Part shown: positions 34,440 through 44,775 of the stretch, one piece after another
How the letters are laid out: every line of letters starts with the position of its first letter
Numbering within the stretch: position 1 is the stretch's first letter
From: Melitaea cinxia
Taxonomy: Eukaryota; Arthropoda; Insecta; Lepidoptera; Nymphalidae
Reading direction: 5' to 3'
DNA: 64,000 bases
Assembly (NCBI RefSeq): GCF_905220565.1
Contig: NC_059417.1
Location: forward strand, 9,472,518-9,536,517
Made by a program: the position numbers and the translations under genes
Notes under the pieces: model-generated
The model's database searches: none
Told to the model about the DNA's origin: nothing
What the model saw: only the letters and a program-made list of their open reading frames with translations

Positions 34440-34640
34440 GTAAGAAGTTATACTTCATTGGCTAGCTAATTTCACGTTGCTAACTTCTTCCTCGTTGATT
34501 AGCTTCACGGTGTCGGTTGTTTGTGACGGTGTGCGCGCGCATCGTAAAAATTTACTCACATCATTTTCCCTAATGCGTCAAATGAAGTACCTATAACTTC
34601 AAAAACTTACTAAAGATTTAATTTAAAACACGTCTTGTTA
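34440..34640 (+). repeat. Repeat G (GGCTAGCTAACTTCACG family)
   Basis: GTAAGAAGTTATACTTCATTGGCTAGCTAA, then a second GTTGATTAGCTTCACGG, then GTGTGCGCGCGCATCG. It resembles 36968-37221 and the copy-2 counterparts. Confidence 0.7.
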
Positions 34641-34809
34641 TGCACTTACTTACTACCTTTAATAAAATACTTTAGTTTGTATGTAATATCTATCGATACG
34701 CTTAAAGTCGGGGCTAAACCAAATGTTACCACACACCTTTACCTCATTTAGAACAAAACAACCCAAGCGTTGTTTTGTTTTTTCTAAATTTTAATAAATA
34801 AATTCTAAA

Positions 34810-35066
34810 CAAGTTGAAGTGGCAGTGGGCTGGTCATCTGTGTCGCAGGACCGATGGCCGTTGGAGTAGACGGGTCCTGGAGTGGAGACCGCGTCTTGGC
34901 AAACGCAGTGTGGGACGTCCTCTGGCCCGTTGGATCGACGATCTACGTAAGATTGCCGGTGTAGGCTGGATGAGGATTGCGGAAGACCGGGATGTCTGGC
35001 GCGAACTTGGGGAGGCCTATGTCCAGCAGTGGACTGCGATAGGCTGAAGTGATGATGATGATGATG
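34810..35066 (+). pseudogene. RTE LINE ORF2 C-terminus with GAT tail
   Basis: The frame 34814-35047 encodes KWQWAGHLCRRTDGRWSRR, VLEWRPRLGKRSVGRP, ARWIDDLRKIAGVGW and ends GEAYVQQWTAIG, the end of RTE-type ORF2 proteins. It is followed by the non-coding tail AGTGATGATGATGATGATGA. This is the best preserved copy in the window of the LINE whose tail the SINEs share. The reverse transcriptase and endonuclease are absent. Confidence 0.85.
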
Positions 35067-35504
35067 AACCCAATCGTAGTAGGAATTTCAATTCTGTAAT
35101 TGACCAGTATTCGCTTAAGCTGTTTATTATATTAAGTTTTTTTTTAGTTTAGGGTTAGTACCTTTATTATGTCAGTTGTTACTTTATAGTGTCTATTTTA
35201 TTCAGTTTTTAAACTATAGTTGGACTTTTTTAGATAAGATCATGTAGAAGTCTAGGATATAGGTTTCGTTGTTTTTCCTTAAAAAACCGTACACAAAGTA
35301 TTGTGAAAATTACATCGTCCCTGTGAACAAAAATGCGCATAAAATGAAAACTAAATCCAATTTTTATAGGACAAAATGGCAAATATTTTACATCGATCAA
35401 AAAAAGAATCACGTGAATCGAATCAGAAATCTTTAAGTAATCGATATGTAAACAAAGTTTCATCAAAATGACATGTTGTCATTTGATGAAACTTTGAGCT
35501 GTGT
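35067..35504. other. AT-rich DNA found only in copy 1
   Basis: Part of the roughly 1.1-kb segment (34791-35882) missing from copy 2. No gene signals. Confidence 0.45.
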
Positions 35505-35618
35505 TAGGTGTGGCAATACTTGGAATGCTCCTGGTATTCTAGGCGTCTATAGGCTATGGCAACCGCTTACCATCATCTAGGCCACATACTTGTTTGCCAC
35601 CTTTATAGTATAACAAAA
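35505..35618 (+). repeat. SINE-B 3' fragment
   Basis: GGAATGCTCCTGGTATTCTAGGCG, CTATAGGCTATGGCAACCGCTTACC, TTGTTTGCCACC. Confidence 0.6.
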
Positions 35619-35814
35619 AAATATCTAATAAGTAGGTTTTAATATATCAAGATGGTACCAGCAGGTACCAATAATGTCGAAAGATATCTTCAGACCAGCA
35701 TGTTCTACAGGTAGCCAATTGATTCAACTAGTGCACGTAGTAACTAGAGCACGTACTAAGTCAATAACATACTAACTGGGAATAAGCATACTTACGTTTA
35801 ATTTTATCTATACA

Positions 35815-36125
35815 TCTATACACATAAATAAAATTGGAGTGTCTGTTTGTAATATTAAAATAACTGCTTTTTACTATACGTACATATACGTTACATCTAT
35901 CAAAATAACATTTTTTACAATTTTTGTCTGTCTCTCTGTTCTGGCTAATCTCTGAAACGGCTGGACCGATTTTGACGGGACTTTCACTGGCAGATAGCTG
36001 ATGTAATAAGGAATAACTTAGGCAACTTTTATTTAAGACATTTAGATATGTAATTTTATAACTCTACGAACTGAAGAAAACTTTTTTGTTAAATTCCACG
36101 CGTATGAAATCGCGGTCGCAGCTAG
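35815..36125 (+). mobile_element. short Helitron (311 bp)
   Basis: Starts TCTATACACATAAATAAAATTGG after A and ends GCGGTCGCAGCTAG before T. The copy-2 counterpart (58041-58280) has lost its 5' 70 bp together with flanking DNA. Confidence 0.85.
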
Positions 36126-36540
36126 TTGTAGAATTAAGCATCGAATTTAAAAAAAATATTGAAGCTAGTTGATAAAGTCAGTTGGTGTGTCTAGTTGACT
36201 GTTTAATAAAAAATAACAACAGACTGACAGTCAAATGTAAATAACTCTAAACATTAATATTTATTATAATACCCATTAATATTTAATTCCAGCTACGCTC
36301 TTCAACAAAGGGCGACATTTGGCAGAGCAATAGAAACAAACGCGTTAAATTTTAATTCCTCATCAAAACTTTTAACTTTAATGTTTAAATTATTTACGGA
36401 GTATTATTCAGTAAATACTTTTCATTTATTTGATAATAAAAAAAAAATATAATCCTTAAAGGTTATCTGCAAGTCTTTGTACATCTTTGTTTTTTATTTG
36501 TTACTTACTGTGTTTATTTGTTTATCAATATCTTGGCGTG
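36126..36540. other. AT-rich block interior, no gene
   Basis: Counterpart at 58281-58715. Nothing recognisable. Confidence 0.4.
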
Positions 36541-36842
36541 TACTGTGTGGCTACGGTACTAAAGAATATAGCCACCCCCTTTCTTCCCGTGGGTGTCGTA
36601 AAAGGCGACTAAGGGATAACACAATTCCGCTAACACCTTGGAACTTAAAAAGCCGACCGGTGGCGGGATAACCATCCAACTACTGGCTTTTAAATACACA
36701 GGCCGAAGATGGGCAGCAGCGTCTTCGGTGCGACAAAGCCAGTATTGCGGTCACCAACCCGCCTGCCCAGCGTGGTGACTATGGGCAAAACACATGAGTT
36801 CACGTTGTTTTTGGCGTAAACTTGTGGAGGCCTATGTCCAGC
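36541..36842 (+). mobile_element. SINE-C missing its 3' end
   Basis: Complete 5' part (GTGTGGCTACGGTACTAAAG), then cut after TATGTCCAGCAG. Copy 2 (58716-59047) retains the end and the second target duplication, so copy 1 lost 41 bp between two CAG triplets. Confidence 0.85.
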
Positions 36843-36967
36843 AGTAACGTTGTTATGTCGTGAACTATCAAACACGTAAAATTTAATAATCATATATTTT
36901 CTAAAATAATCAAGTTTACTGCGAATTTTTTTTAACTTTTCATCTGTAAGAACATGCTGCAAAGTAA

Positions 36968-37221
36968 TTCTTATATAAAAAAGTGTGTGTACACTTATCT
37001 ATGGACGTAGAAAGTTACACTTCGTTGGCTAGCTAACTTCACGTCACTAATTTCTTCTTCGTTGGCTAGCTAACTTCAAGGTGTCGGTTTTTTGTGAAAG
37101 TGTGCGCGCGCATCGTTAATTCGCAATTTATTCTTGTTATTACTCCCTTACGTGCCAAAAGAAGTATAACTTCAAAAATACCCGATTCAGTCCAACCGTT
37201 CCAGGCGACACATTCAGCTAG
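36968..37221 (+). repeat. Repeat G ending in a Helitron-like CTAG
   Basis: TTCGTTGGCTAGCTAACTTCA occurs twice (about 37021 and 37060), then GTGTGCGCGCGCATCG, and it ends GGCGACACATTCAGCTAG followed by T. The CTAG^T end suggests a Helitron origin for this repeat. Confidence 0.6.
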
Positions 37222-37524
37222 TCTTTTTATTTATATGGATTACTATCTAACAGTGTGTAACATAATCTACGGCCTATTCCCATACCTACCAAACATATAC
37301 AACAAATTTCATAAGAACCTTGACACGAAATTATTAATTTGCAAAAATTACATGTAAAAACCTGAATATCATGCTCTAGTAATTAGGTAAGAATTTTTAT
37401 ACTCCTAATATTAAAATTAGTAATCACACTTCAGTTTTTCACATCTCATAACGATAAGCTTTGTGCTTAGACTCGGTATATAAATTGGCAAAAGCACACT
37501 GCGCAACAGAGGTCATTTATATTT

Positions 37525-37800
37525 TAACTGACAGAGGACACTGCAGGACATATCCTGCCCAAAATCTCGAGGAGTCCAACTGGGGAAATACATCGCTCTT
37601 ACCGAAAACAGATCTAAATAATATTACTTTCATACTGCTATATTTCTGTGGTGATTAAGGTGGCCAGAGTTCCTGAGGGGATTGGGGCTAGGGTCGGCAA
37701 TGCAACGTGATGCTTGTGGTATTGCGGGCGTCTATAAGCTACGGTAATCGCTTACCATCAAGCGATCCGTACAATTTTTGGCCGACATAGTTGTATAAAA
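37525..37800 (+). mobile_element. SINE-B, diverged
   Basis: ACAGAGGACACTGCAGGACATATCCTG...GGTGGCCAGAGTTCCTGAGG...GCGTCTATAAGCTACGGTAATCGC. Shared with copy 2 (59742-60012), so it predates the duplication. Confidence 0.75.
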
Positions 37801-38776
37801 AAAAATATAAAAGTGTCTAAAACTGTGACTTCTGTGACAAGTGATACAAGTCACTTTAAAAAATAAATATTTTAAAGGTAGTTTACGGGAAAAAAAAACT
37901 TTGTGTAAACTCTAGAACAATGATATCAGCGGAATATTTCTCAAGCAAAAGATAAAGATATAACCCTTAAGACTTAATTATTTTTTTATCACTCTACTAT
38001 TCACATAATTTACCTAAATTTTACTACTTTACGAAATGTTAAGGTTCAAGAGAGTATAACTGTAAAAATCAGTATTCAGTATATCATAATCAGTATTCAT
38101 GAATAATATACTAAAAATAAATAGTGAAATTCAATACGAAATGGCACTTAAAACACAAAACACGAAAATAGTGTTGAATACTTCCAGTGATTTATTGCTG
38201 ACAAAGGGGAACAACTTGACAAATATTTATATATACAAATTTTTTAACAGATATAAGAATTATATAACTTTGCAAAAAAATAATTCATAATTTTTTCTGA
38301 TGATTCCCGCGTTAAAATCACAAAAATGGTAATAAAACTCGACTGATATTACTCATCATAGGAAGCATAGATTTACTTCTCAGCTTCTATAAGCCGATTG
38401 TATCTTTTAGTGATGCCTATTATATTCCTTACCACCAACCTTTTAATATATAAATAAAGAGAAACCTGTTTTCTTATTAAATTTCAAATTCATAAAAAAG
38501 GTCATTTTTTCTAAAACAATAAAACATTTAAGAAAGAGAATTTATATTCCTTTCAACAATCAAAATCGTTAATTGAAAGCACCATTAATTTTAAATATAG
38601 AGTCGATAAACTTCGGTAATTGATTAATATAAAGCTTCAAATTCGGCAGCCATTTTGATTTCTTGACGTTTCTTAACAGTAGGCGACGCCATTTTGTAAT
38701 GAGTAATTACTTCTAAAGGGGTTAAGATTGTTTTTGTAGTAATTGATATTGTGATTAACATTATATTTCACTTTAA
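37801..38776. other. AT-rich block interior, no gene
   Basis: Counterpart in copy 2 with about 1 kb of extra DNA there (60620-61640). Contains GGCAGCCATTTTG and GACGCCATTTTGT phrases of unknown meaning. Confidence 0.4.
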
Positions 38777-39065
38777 CCGACTGTAAAAACGGATGACGCC
38801 CTTTAAGTTTAGACGGTCTTGAACATTTTGACTTCTAGTTTTGTCTAATTTGTCTTTGTTAGTCGTAATGGCCAGGAAAAAGAAAATATTTGTATAATGG
38901 TCATGGCAGTGGTTTGTGGCTGTTACGCTGGCGGATTCGATTCCATGGCAAACGTTTGTATGGGTCATACAGATGTTTGCCGTGGTCTGGGCGTTTGTGT
39001 TTGTGTTTTGTGTGTTTTCCGGACCCTCGATACAAGAGATAATCCTAGTGGGGGGGGGCGTTGAA
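38777..39065 (+). mobile_element. SINE-A double-head variant with a different tail
   Basis: Contains GACGCCCTTTAAGTTTAGACGG..AGTCGTAATGGCC (the inter-head segment), then GCAGTGGTTTGTGGCTG and a B-box region with a small deletion (GGATTCGATTCC). After TTGCCGTGGTCTGGGCGTTTGTG the sequence leaves SINE-A and continues TTTTCCGGACCCTCGATAC. Counterpart at 61985-62272. Confidence 0.65.
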
Positions 39066-39339
39066 TGATAGACGTTTATGTTTTTATATAAATCAAACTG
39101 AAAATTCAGAAAAAATTGATATCATACATATTAAACGTTTTCTTTTTGCGTGATTCGTAACAATAAATTCAAAATGGCAGACCAATATCACAATTCCTGG
39201 TCTACTACAAATACTATACAAAATTCTTTGTTTTCATACGAAGTTATCCTATTTTATTACAAGTGGTAAATGAAGAGTCCTTTTAAGCAAATATGTTCTA
39301 TATTCGGCGACTAAAAAATGTTACGAATTTTAATTATTT

Positions 39340-39698
39340 ATATATATAAAAAATTCTTCATATTTTGCCGAGGACGCGTCTCATAATTACTGAATGCCTT
39401 AATTACTAAATTCCATACAAAGATAGGACTGGTTGCAATCCGTCACAAAAAAATTATAAAGTCAATTTCCACAAAGTCACGTCTGTGAGGTGATATTGTA
39501 ATATCTCTCACCCCCTTTGCTAAAATTACGAAGTCACGTCTATGAGGTGATATGGTAATATCATTTACTTGCTAAAATTACGAAAAGTAATAACGTGTTC
39601 CCGTAAAACCTTTTGAAAACGATTAAGATTTTTTTTTATCGTTTATATTATGCCGTTGTAAGTGTTTTAACGGTTATGACATAAATAGACACAGCTAG
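39340..39698 (+). mobile_element. Helitron-like element with a short tandem repeat
   Basis: TATATATATAAAAAATTCTTC at the start. The end AGACACAGCTAG is followed by T. It contains two diverged copies of a ~60-bp unit with AAGTCACGTCT.TGAGGTGATAT.GTAATATC. Counterpart at 62536-62891. Confidence 0.55.
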
Positions 39699-39741
39699 TA
39701 GAAAACATATATAACACATCGCTTAGACTGCATATAAAATC

Positions 39742-39864
39742 ATCATATCGAAAATTTCGATCTAGCGAGTACATCGTTCCATAGCTTAATTGGCTAAAGC
39801 ACCGACACGATAAGTCGGAGATGCAGGTTCGATCCCCGCTGGAACGGTCGATTTTTGATATGAT
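39742..39864 (+). mobile_element. tRNA-like cassette flanked by short inverted repeats
   Basis: ATCATATCGAAAATTTCG (39742-39759) and CGATTTTTGATATGAT (39849-39864) are near-reverse complements that enclose a 72-nt tRNA-like sequence. The right flank continues TTAAAAATTGTTTAGAATTTCC and GTGTGGGTAACACAAAAATAAA, as at the inverted pair at 21282-21774, so the unit is larger than the tRNA. Confidence 0.6.
39775..39846 (+). tRNA. tRNA-like sequence (GAT at anticodon position), probably element head or pseudogene
   Basis: Acceptor CGTTCCA/TGGAACG pairs perfectly, as do D stem GCTT/AAGC and anticodon stem CCGAC/GTCGG. The T arm is weaker (GCAGG/CCCGC). The loop ACGATAA has C in place of U33. The body matches the copies at 21361 and 21667 but the central anticodon base differs, so the anticodon is not conserved as it would be in a functional gene. 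Confidence 0.45.
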
Positions 39865-40065
39865 ATTAAAAATTGTTTAGAATTTCCTCATGTGTGGGTA
39901 ACACAAAAATAAATCGTAAGAATATATATATTGTATTTATACACATGTTAAACAATTGGAAAAATGAGAGTAGTTCGATGAAATTCTTTACAATTTCTTT
40001 TTTCATATAATATAAATCATAATGACATATACGCAAATATTCAATGGACACTGATATAACAAATA

Positions 40066-40474
40066 CTAGTGTTTACAGGCAAACGAAGAGAAACCGACTT
40101 CAATTATATCGACAAGTAAAACAACGTAGGTCGACGAAAATATAGTCAAGTAAATACGCGTTATCAAAGATTACTCCAAAAGTTTTAATCAGATCTCGAC
40201 GAAATTTAAATGTGACCACATGATAAACATCGGCTTTCGATTAAATTAAAAATCATCAAAATTGGTACACCCAGTAAAAAGTTATGCGGATTTTCGAGAG
40301 TTTTCCCTCGATTTATCTAGAATTTTATCATGAGATCCTGGTTTCCTTTCCAACAAAAAAAGAATTATCAAAATCGGTTCATAAACGACGGAGTTATCCC
40401 CGATCATACATAAAAATATATATATATACGGTCGAATTGAGTAACCTCCTCCTTTTTTTGAAGTCGGTTAAAAA
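40066..40474 (-). mobile_element. AACCGACTTC-family element
   Basis: AAACCGACTTCAATTATATCG near 40091 and GAAGTCGGTTAAAAA at the other end. The 3' hairpin is decayed (CAGGCAAACG). Counterpart at 63255-63655. Confidence 0.75.
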
Positions 40475-40613
40475 TGCTTACTGTTAAACTGTAATAGGCA
40501 CATATCTACATGTTAAAGACATCTTGAATTTTTTTTTTATGGCTATAATCGATATTCAAGCGAAAAATACATTTTTTTTTTGTCACTCTCTTCTAGACCT
40601 TGGTCGTGCATAA
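40475..40613. other. Short AT-rich stretch
   Basis: No feature. Confidence 0.3.
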
Positions 40614-40860
40614 CCGGGTCCTGATCCAGTATGCCTTACCATACTTGATTATATTTTACATCAGGCTATCCTGATCTGGACCGGACCGGGTCCTGATCCA
40701 GTATGCCTTACCATACTTGATTATATTTTACATCAGGCTATCCTTGTCTGGACCAGACCTGGTCCTGATAAAACTTTGCCGGATCTGGCATGCCTCATTC
40801 TATCCTGATCCGGTCCAGATACATGATCTGGTCGAGCCTGACCTTTTTCCTAGTCGGGTC
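40614..40860. repeat. 72-bp tandem repeat rich in GATC(C/T)GG motifs
   Basis: The unit starting CCGGGTCCTGATCCAGTATGCC occurs at 40614 and 40686, near-identical, followed by diverged GGTCCTGAT / GATCCGGTCCAGAT phrases to about 40860. Counterpart from 63800 to the window end. Confidence 0.8.
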
Positions 40861-41189
40861 GTGGGTACAGCTTATTATTAATCCTAATATGTTTCTAAGC
40901 ATTTATATTTATAAAAGTATTGATCATTTAATACACTCACGCCGTGATCCACATTTTAGACGTACATGTACATCGATACACAATAATTTACAAGAACATA
41001 CTTTTATCTTCCCACGTAAATTTCGTTTTACCTCATACCTAAACATCTCGTAATAGGCACTGTAGCGAAAACGGTACGTTCAATGAATACTACTTTTTGA
41101 GGGTCTATTTGTACGTTTATAAATATTTATATATGAGATAAATGAAATGCCAGTATATGGTTAAAGGGGTCTTTTTCGACAACCTGTTT
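40861..41189. other. AT-rich DNA, no assigned feature
   Basis: Nothing identifiable. The limit of the duplicated block lies somewhere beyond 40815. Confidence 0.35.
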
Positions 41190-41395
41190 TTTATACAAAT
41201 AGGTCGGCAAAAAGCGTTAGGCTCATCTGATGGTGAGCAACACCAAAAGCAACGCAAGCGCGTTGTCGACCTCACCACCAATACGCCCCAGGAGCTCTGG
41301 TCACTTTACTCAACACAGGAACACAACACTGCTTGAAAGCAGTATTATTTAGCTTGCGAAAAGCGCGTTGCTGACCGTACCCCAATCCCTACCAG
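41190..41395 (-). mobile_element. SINE-B, partial
   Basis: Reverse complement of the SINE-B 3' half: ATACAAATAGGTCGGCAAAAAG, CTCATCTGATGGTGAGC, CCCCAGGAGCTCTGGTCAC. Confidence 0.7.
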
Positions 41396-41929
41396 GAGAA
41401 TGGTTGTTAATCAGGGTTCTCTTTGTTAAGGACGCTTGTAAGCTATAAAGTTTTAAGGTCTGACTCAAATGAGCTGAAAATTATTTATAGTAGATAATCC
41501 GAAGTAAGGTTCACCTTCACTCGTCTCTACTGAATGAAAATTATATTTTATCAAACAAAATATATTTCTGAATATAGCCGATAGGGTTACCATAAAAATA
41601 TGTATGATCATATTTCTGTTGTCACATTAGATAATTGTCAAATAGTGACATCAATAAAACTACTTTAACTATTAACACAGTGCATTGTTAAACTGTTCAT
41701 TGTTTTTGCTGCACTGTTTATCACATAAATTGTATCTTTTTTTCTTCTGTAAAGTAAAAAAAAAAAAAACTGTCGCAGCTACTAACGAATCTAGTTGTTA
41801 TGATTGTTAAACTCTCGACAGAATTTTTACTGATTTTTAGCATTGTTAATGTTACTCTTTTATGGCACGTGGAATTTACCGTTATATGGTTGATACGCTG
41901 TTACTAAAATATCAATACACGCTTACGCA
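41396..41929. other. AT-rich DNA, no assigned feature
   Basis: No element ends or frames. Confidence 0.4.
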
Positions 41930-42455
41930 CGCTTCAGTCGTAATATCACACAGCTGGGCATAGGCCTCTTCCCCAATGTAGGAGAAGGATCAAGGCTTAA
42001 TCCACCACGCTGGTCCAATGCGGGTTGGCGGATATATTCCCTACTATGACCAGCGATCGCTATCAGGTGTACATGATAACAACAATGACGACTTAACATG
42101 CTCGCCGAGGCATGGTGGGCAGACCCACGAGGACTGCACAAACACCCAGACCACGGCAAACATCTGCATGGCCAATACAATTTTTTTTTTTACTTTTTTT
42201 TCTGATGATATTGTTTTTTTTTTGTTTTTTGTAGTCTATATTACTGTTCTTGTAATTTTTTGCTATGTTTACTTATTTAATTATTATTCCTATTTAACTG
42301 TTTTTTTTTGTGTAAAAACTGTCTGCGATTTGTGTGATGTTGCGAATAAACGTGTTTCTGTCTTTCTTTCAAAATGTTTGTTATATGCGGCGATTGAACC
42401 CGCAACCGCCACCGCGAAAGCCTCAAACCAGTGCTGTGATAGTTGCACCAACGCG
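41930..42455 (-). mobile_element. SINE-A split by a ~187-bp insertion
   Basis: 41930-42180 is the minus-strand SINE-A body to GGCCAATACAA. 42368-42455 is its head (GATTGAACCCGCAACCGCC, GTTGCACCAACGCG). Between them lies 42181-42367, a T-rich foreign segment ending GCGAATAAACGTGTTTCTGTC. The 167-codon frame across it is a chance product. Confidence 0.75.
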
Positions 42456-42934
42456 TCGGTATCAATACATTCAAATAAAAATATTTGTTTTGTAAATAAA
42501 CATAAAAATATTTGTTTGTAACTTGATACATATAATTGCAATTATGAATTAGTATAACAGTTATGGAAACACAAAAATAAATAAATAAATAAACGAATGT
42601 AAATTACAAGGTTTCCTATATGAAAAAGATCTTCAAGTTTTTGTATCAAAGTGTCCGGGTTTTTCATCGATACTCGAATGACACTACAGTTTTTATTTTT
42701 CTCGTTTTAAACGTAATAAACGAGTTTCATTCGTTCGAACGATGAATAAATAAATAAAAATAAATGAAAATCGCTTGATTTCTTCGCATCCGATTTCAGA
42801 AAATATCACGAGTCAAACGGGAAATGAAACTTATTTGAAAACGTACATTCGTTACATGAAATATGCAAATGTGTGCATAAAATGACATTTGAATAATGTC
42901 TATGATTAATGTAAAAGAATTATATTTTATTTTA
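42456..42934. other. AT-rich DNA, no assigned feature
   Basis: AAATAAATAAATAAA and AATAAATAAATAAAAATAAA runs only. Confidence 0.4.
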
Positions 42935-43125
42935 TACAACCAGGTCGCCTACGCGCGTACAAGCGTACGCCTCATCTGATGGTAATCGATTACCGTAGCT
43001 TTTAGACGCATGCAACACCCTTCTGGTGTCATCGCAAGAACATTGACAAGACCCCTAAACCCCTTTTAGAAGTTCTAACACAACACTGTTTGAAAGCATT
43101 ATTCAGCTGTAATCTTCTGTAAAGT
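42935..43125 (-). mobile_element. SINE-B, diverged
   Basis: ACAACCAGGTCGCCTACG, CATCTGATGGTAATCGATTACCG, ACAACACTGTTTGAAAGCATTATTCAGC. Confidence 0.65.
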
Positions 43126-43598
43126 ATAATATCATTATAAATCTATTTTAGTTCAATCTCCTTATTCTGTAAGTGAAGTAAAAAAAATAAGACCCTAGAA
43201 CAAACATTTAAAAATAAATTTCGCAATTTGTTTTCGTGAACTTGGCGAGTGCTTTCAGAAGTTGCAACTGATCTGAGAAGTTCTGCGGATAATTAATTTA
43301 AATCTCGCCGTCTGTCCCTCCGTTCCTTCCAGTTTTAAGTAATAAATGTTTTCATACTCAGATTTTCACTTACAATAATGTAGGAAGCGTTAAAATCTGT
43401 ATGCGTGAGTGTAAAATGGAAATTTTATTTACTTTTCATTACTTTTTGATATACTATTGTTCGAATAGTAACGAAACATCCAAAATAAATAATTTTGAAT
43501 AAGGTGTAAAGATACTTGGCTCTACATTGATCTGATAACTTTTTGATACTGCGACATCTTAGCGATATAAAAATATTTAAAGATTATAAAGAGAGGCT
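43126..43598. other. AT-rich DNA, no assigned feature
   Basis: Nothing identifiable. Confidence 0.4.
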
Positions 43599-43900
43599 TC
43601 GCTTCAGCCTGTGATTTCCCACTGCTGGGCATAGGCCCCTTTCCCCGTGTAGGATGTTGGCGGATATATTCCCTACAATAAATAACGATCACTATCAGGT
43701 GTACATGATAACAACCGGAACCGACAGCTTAACGTGCTCTCCGAGGCACGACGGGGAGACCTACGAAGACTGCACAAACACCCCGACCACGACGAACATC
43801 TGTATGGCCAATACAAATATCTGTCACGTGCGGGGATCGAACGCGCAACCGCCAGCGCAACAGCCACAAACCAGTGCTGTGACCGTTGCGTCACTGCTTT
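43599..43900 (-). mobile_element. SINE-A with internal deletion
   Basis: CGCTTCAGCCTGTGATTTCCC at one end and GCAACCGCCAGCGCAACAGCC plus GTTGCGTCACTGC at the head. About 50 bp are missing after CCCCGTGTAGGA. Confidence 0.8.
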
Positions 43901-44118
43901 TAATAGTAGAAATAAGTAATGGGTTATCAATAATTATTTAATCAATAATTTGATAAACCTAATAGTGACGTGATGATGATATCCACTAATAAGCAGTAGG
44001 TAAGTGTGATGAATCAGCTCGTTCATCAGGTCAGCTGCTATTCTATACATATAATAAAATGGTAGGATAGTCAAAACTGTACATTGAATATTTTTTTAAA
44101 AGAATACTTGGAGTGTGA

Positions 44119-44483
44119 TCTACAATCTATACCGAAGCCAAAAATATAGTTTTTAGAATTTTTGTCTGTTTGTCTGTATGAATGTCCGGGATAAACTCAA
44201 AAATCACTGCATGGATTTAGTTCAAATTTGGCACGAATATTATTAAGAAGTCGGGTCAACGTATAGGCTACAAATTATTACGCTATCACGTACGGAGAAC
44301 GAGCAGTGAACCTTTATTTCCTCAACGCATTCTGTAACAACGTGTAATCTAACGACGCATATTTGAATTTTGTTATTATGTTAATAACCATGCTATAAGC
44401 TAGCTTCATACTATAAATAAAGACATTCTGTAGTATATTTAGTATCAGCATTGCACCCGTGTGAAGCCGGGGCAGGTCGCTAG
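44119..44483 (+). mobile_element. Helitron, short non-autonomous
   Basis: Starts near TCTACAATCTATACCGAAGCC. Contains TTTGTCTGTTTGTCTGTATG and GGGATAAACTCAAAAATCACTG. Ends GTGTGAAGCCGGGGCAGGTCGCTAG followed by T. Confidence 0.75.
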
Positions 44484-44775
44484 TAGTATTATAAAATAAG
44501 TTTGGTAAAGCAATGTCCTATTAAGGTGGCCGAGACAGGAACAATGGACACGACAACTCAATTAGCGCAGTAATGACGATATTAGAGTAATTAATGATAC
44601 ATCCACTGTCTAAACCTTACAATATGTGACGTAGATCGTAATTATTTTATAAAAACAATTAGAAAAAAAAATATTTGACTTGTATTGTGTAATTTTTTTC
44701 TGCTATATTTTTATTATCAAAAAGGCCTTCAAAATATTTCTGTATTCGATCATTTATAGAGTACAACTTCTTCTT

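Larger units (their letters stand above)
31518..40815 (+). repeat. Large duplicated block, copy 1
   Basis: From GTTTGTTTTCACTTTTTTGAA onward this block matches 53355-64000 in the same order and orientation, with only scattered substitutions by eye plus discrete insertions and deletions. The 40815 limit is set by the window end in copy 2, not by loss of similarity. Upstream of 31518 the two loci are unrelated. It carries no host gene that I can identify. Confidence 0.95.

Noticed and set aside
42018..42521. 167-codon open frame
   Set aside because: It is a read-through of a split SINE-A and a T-rich insert.
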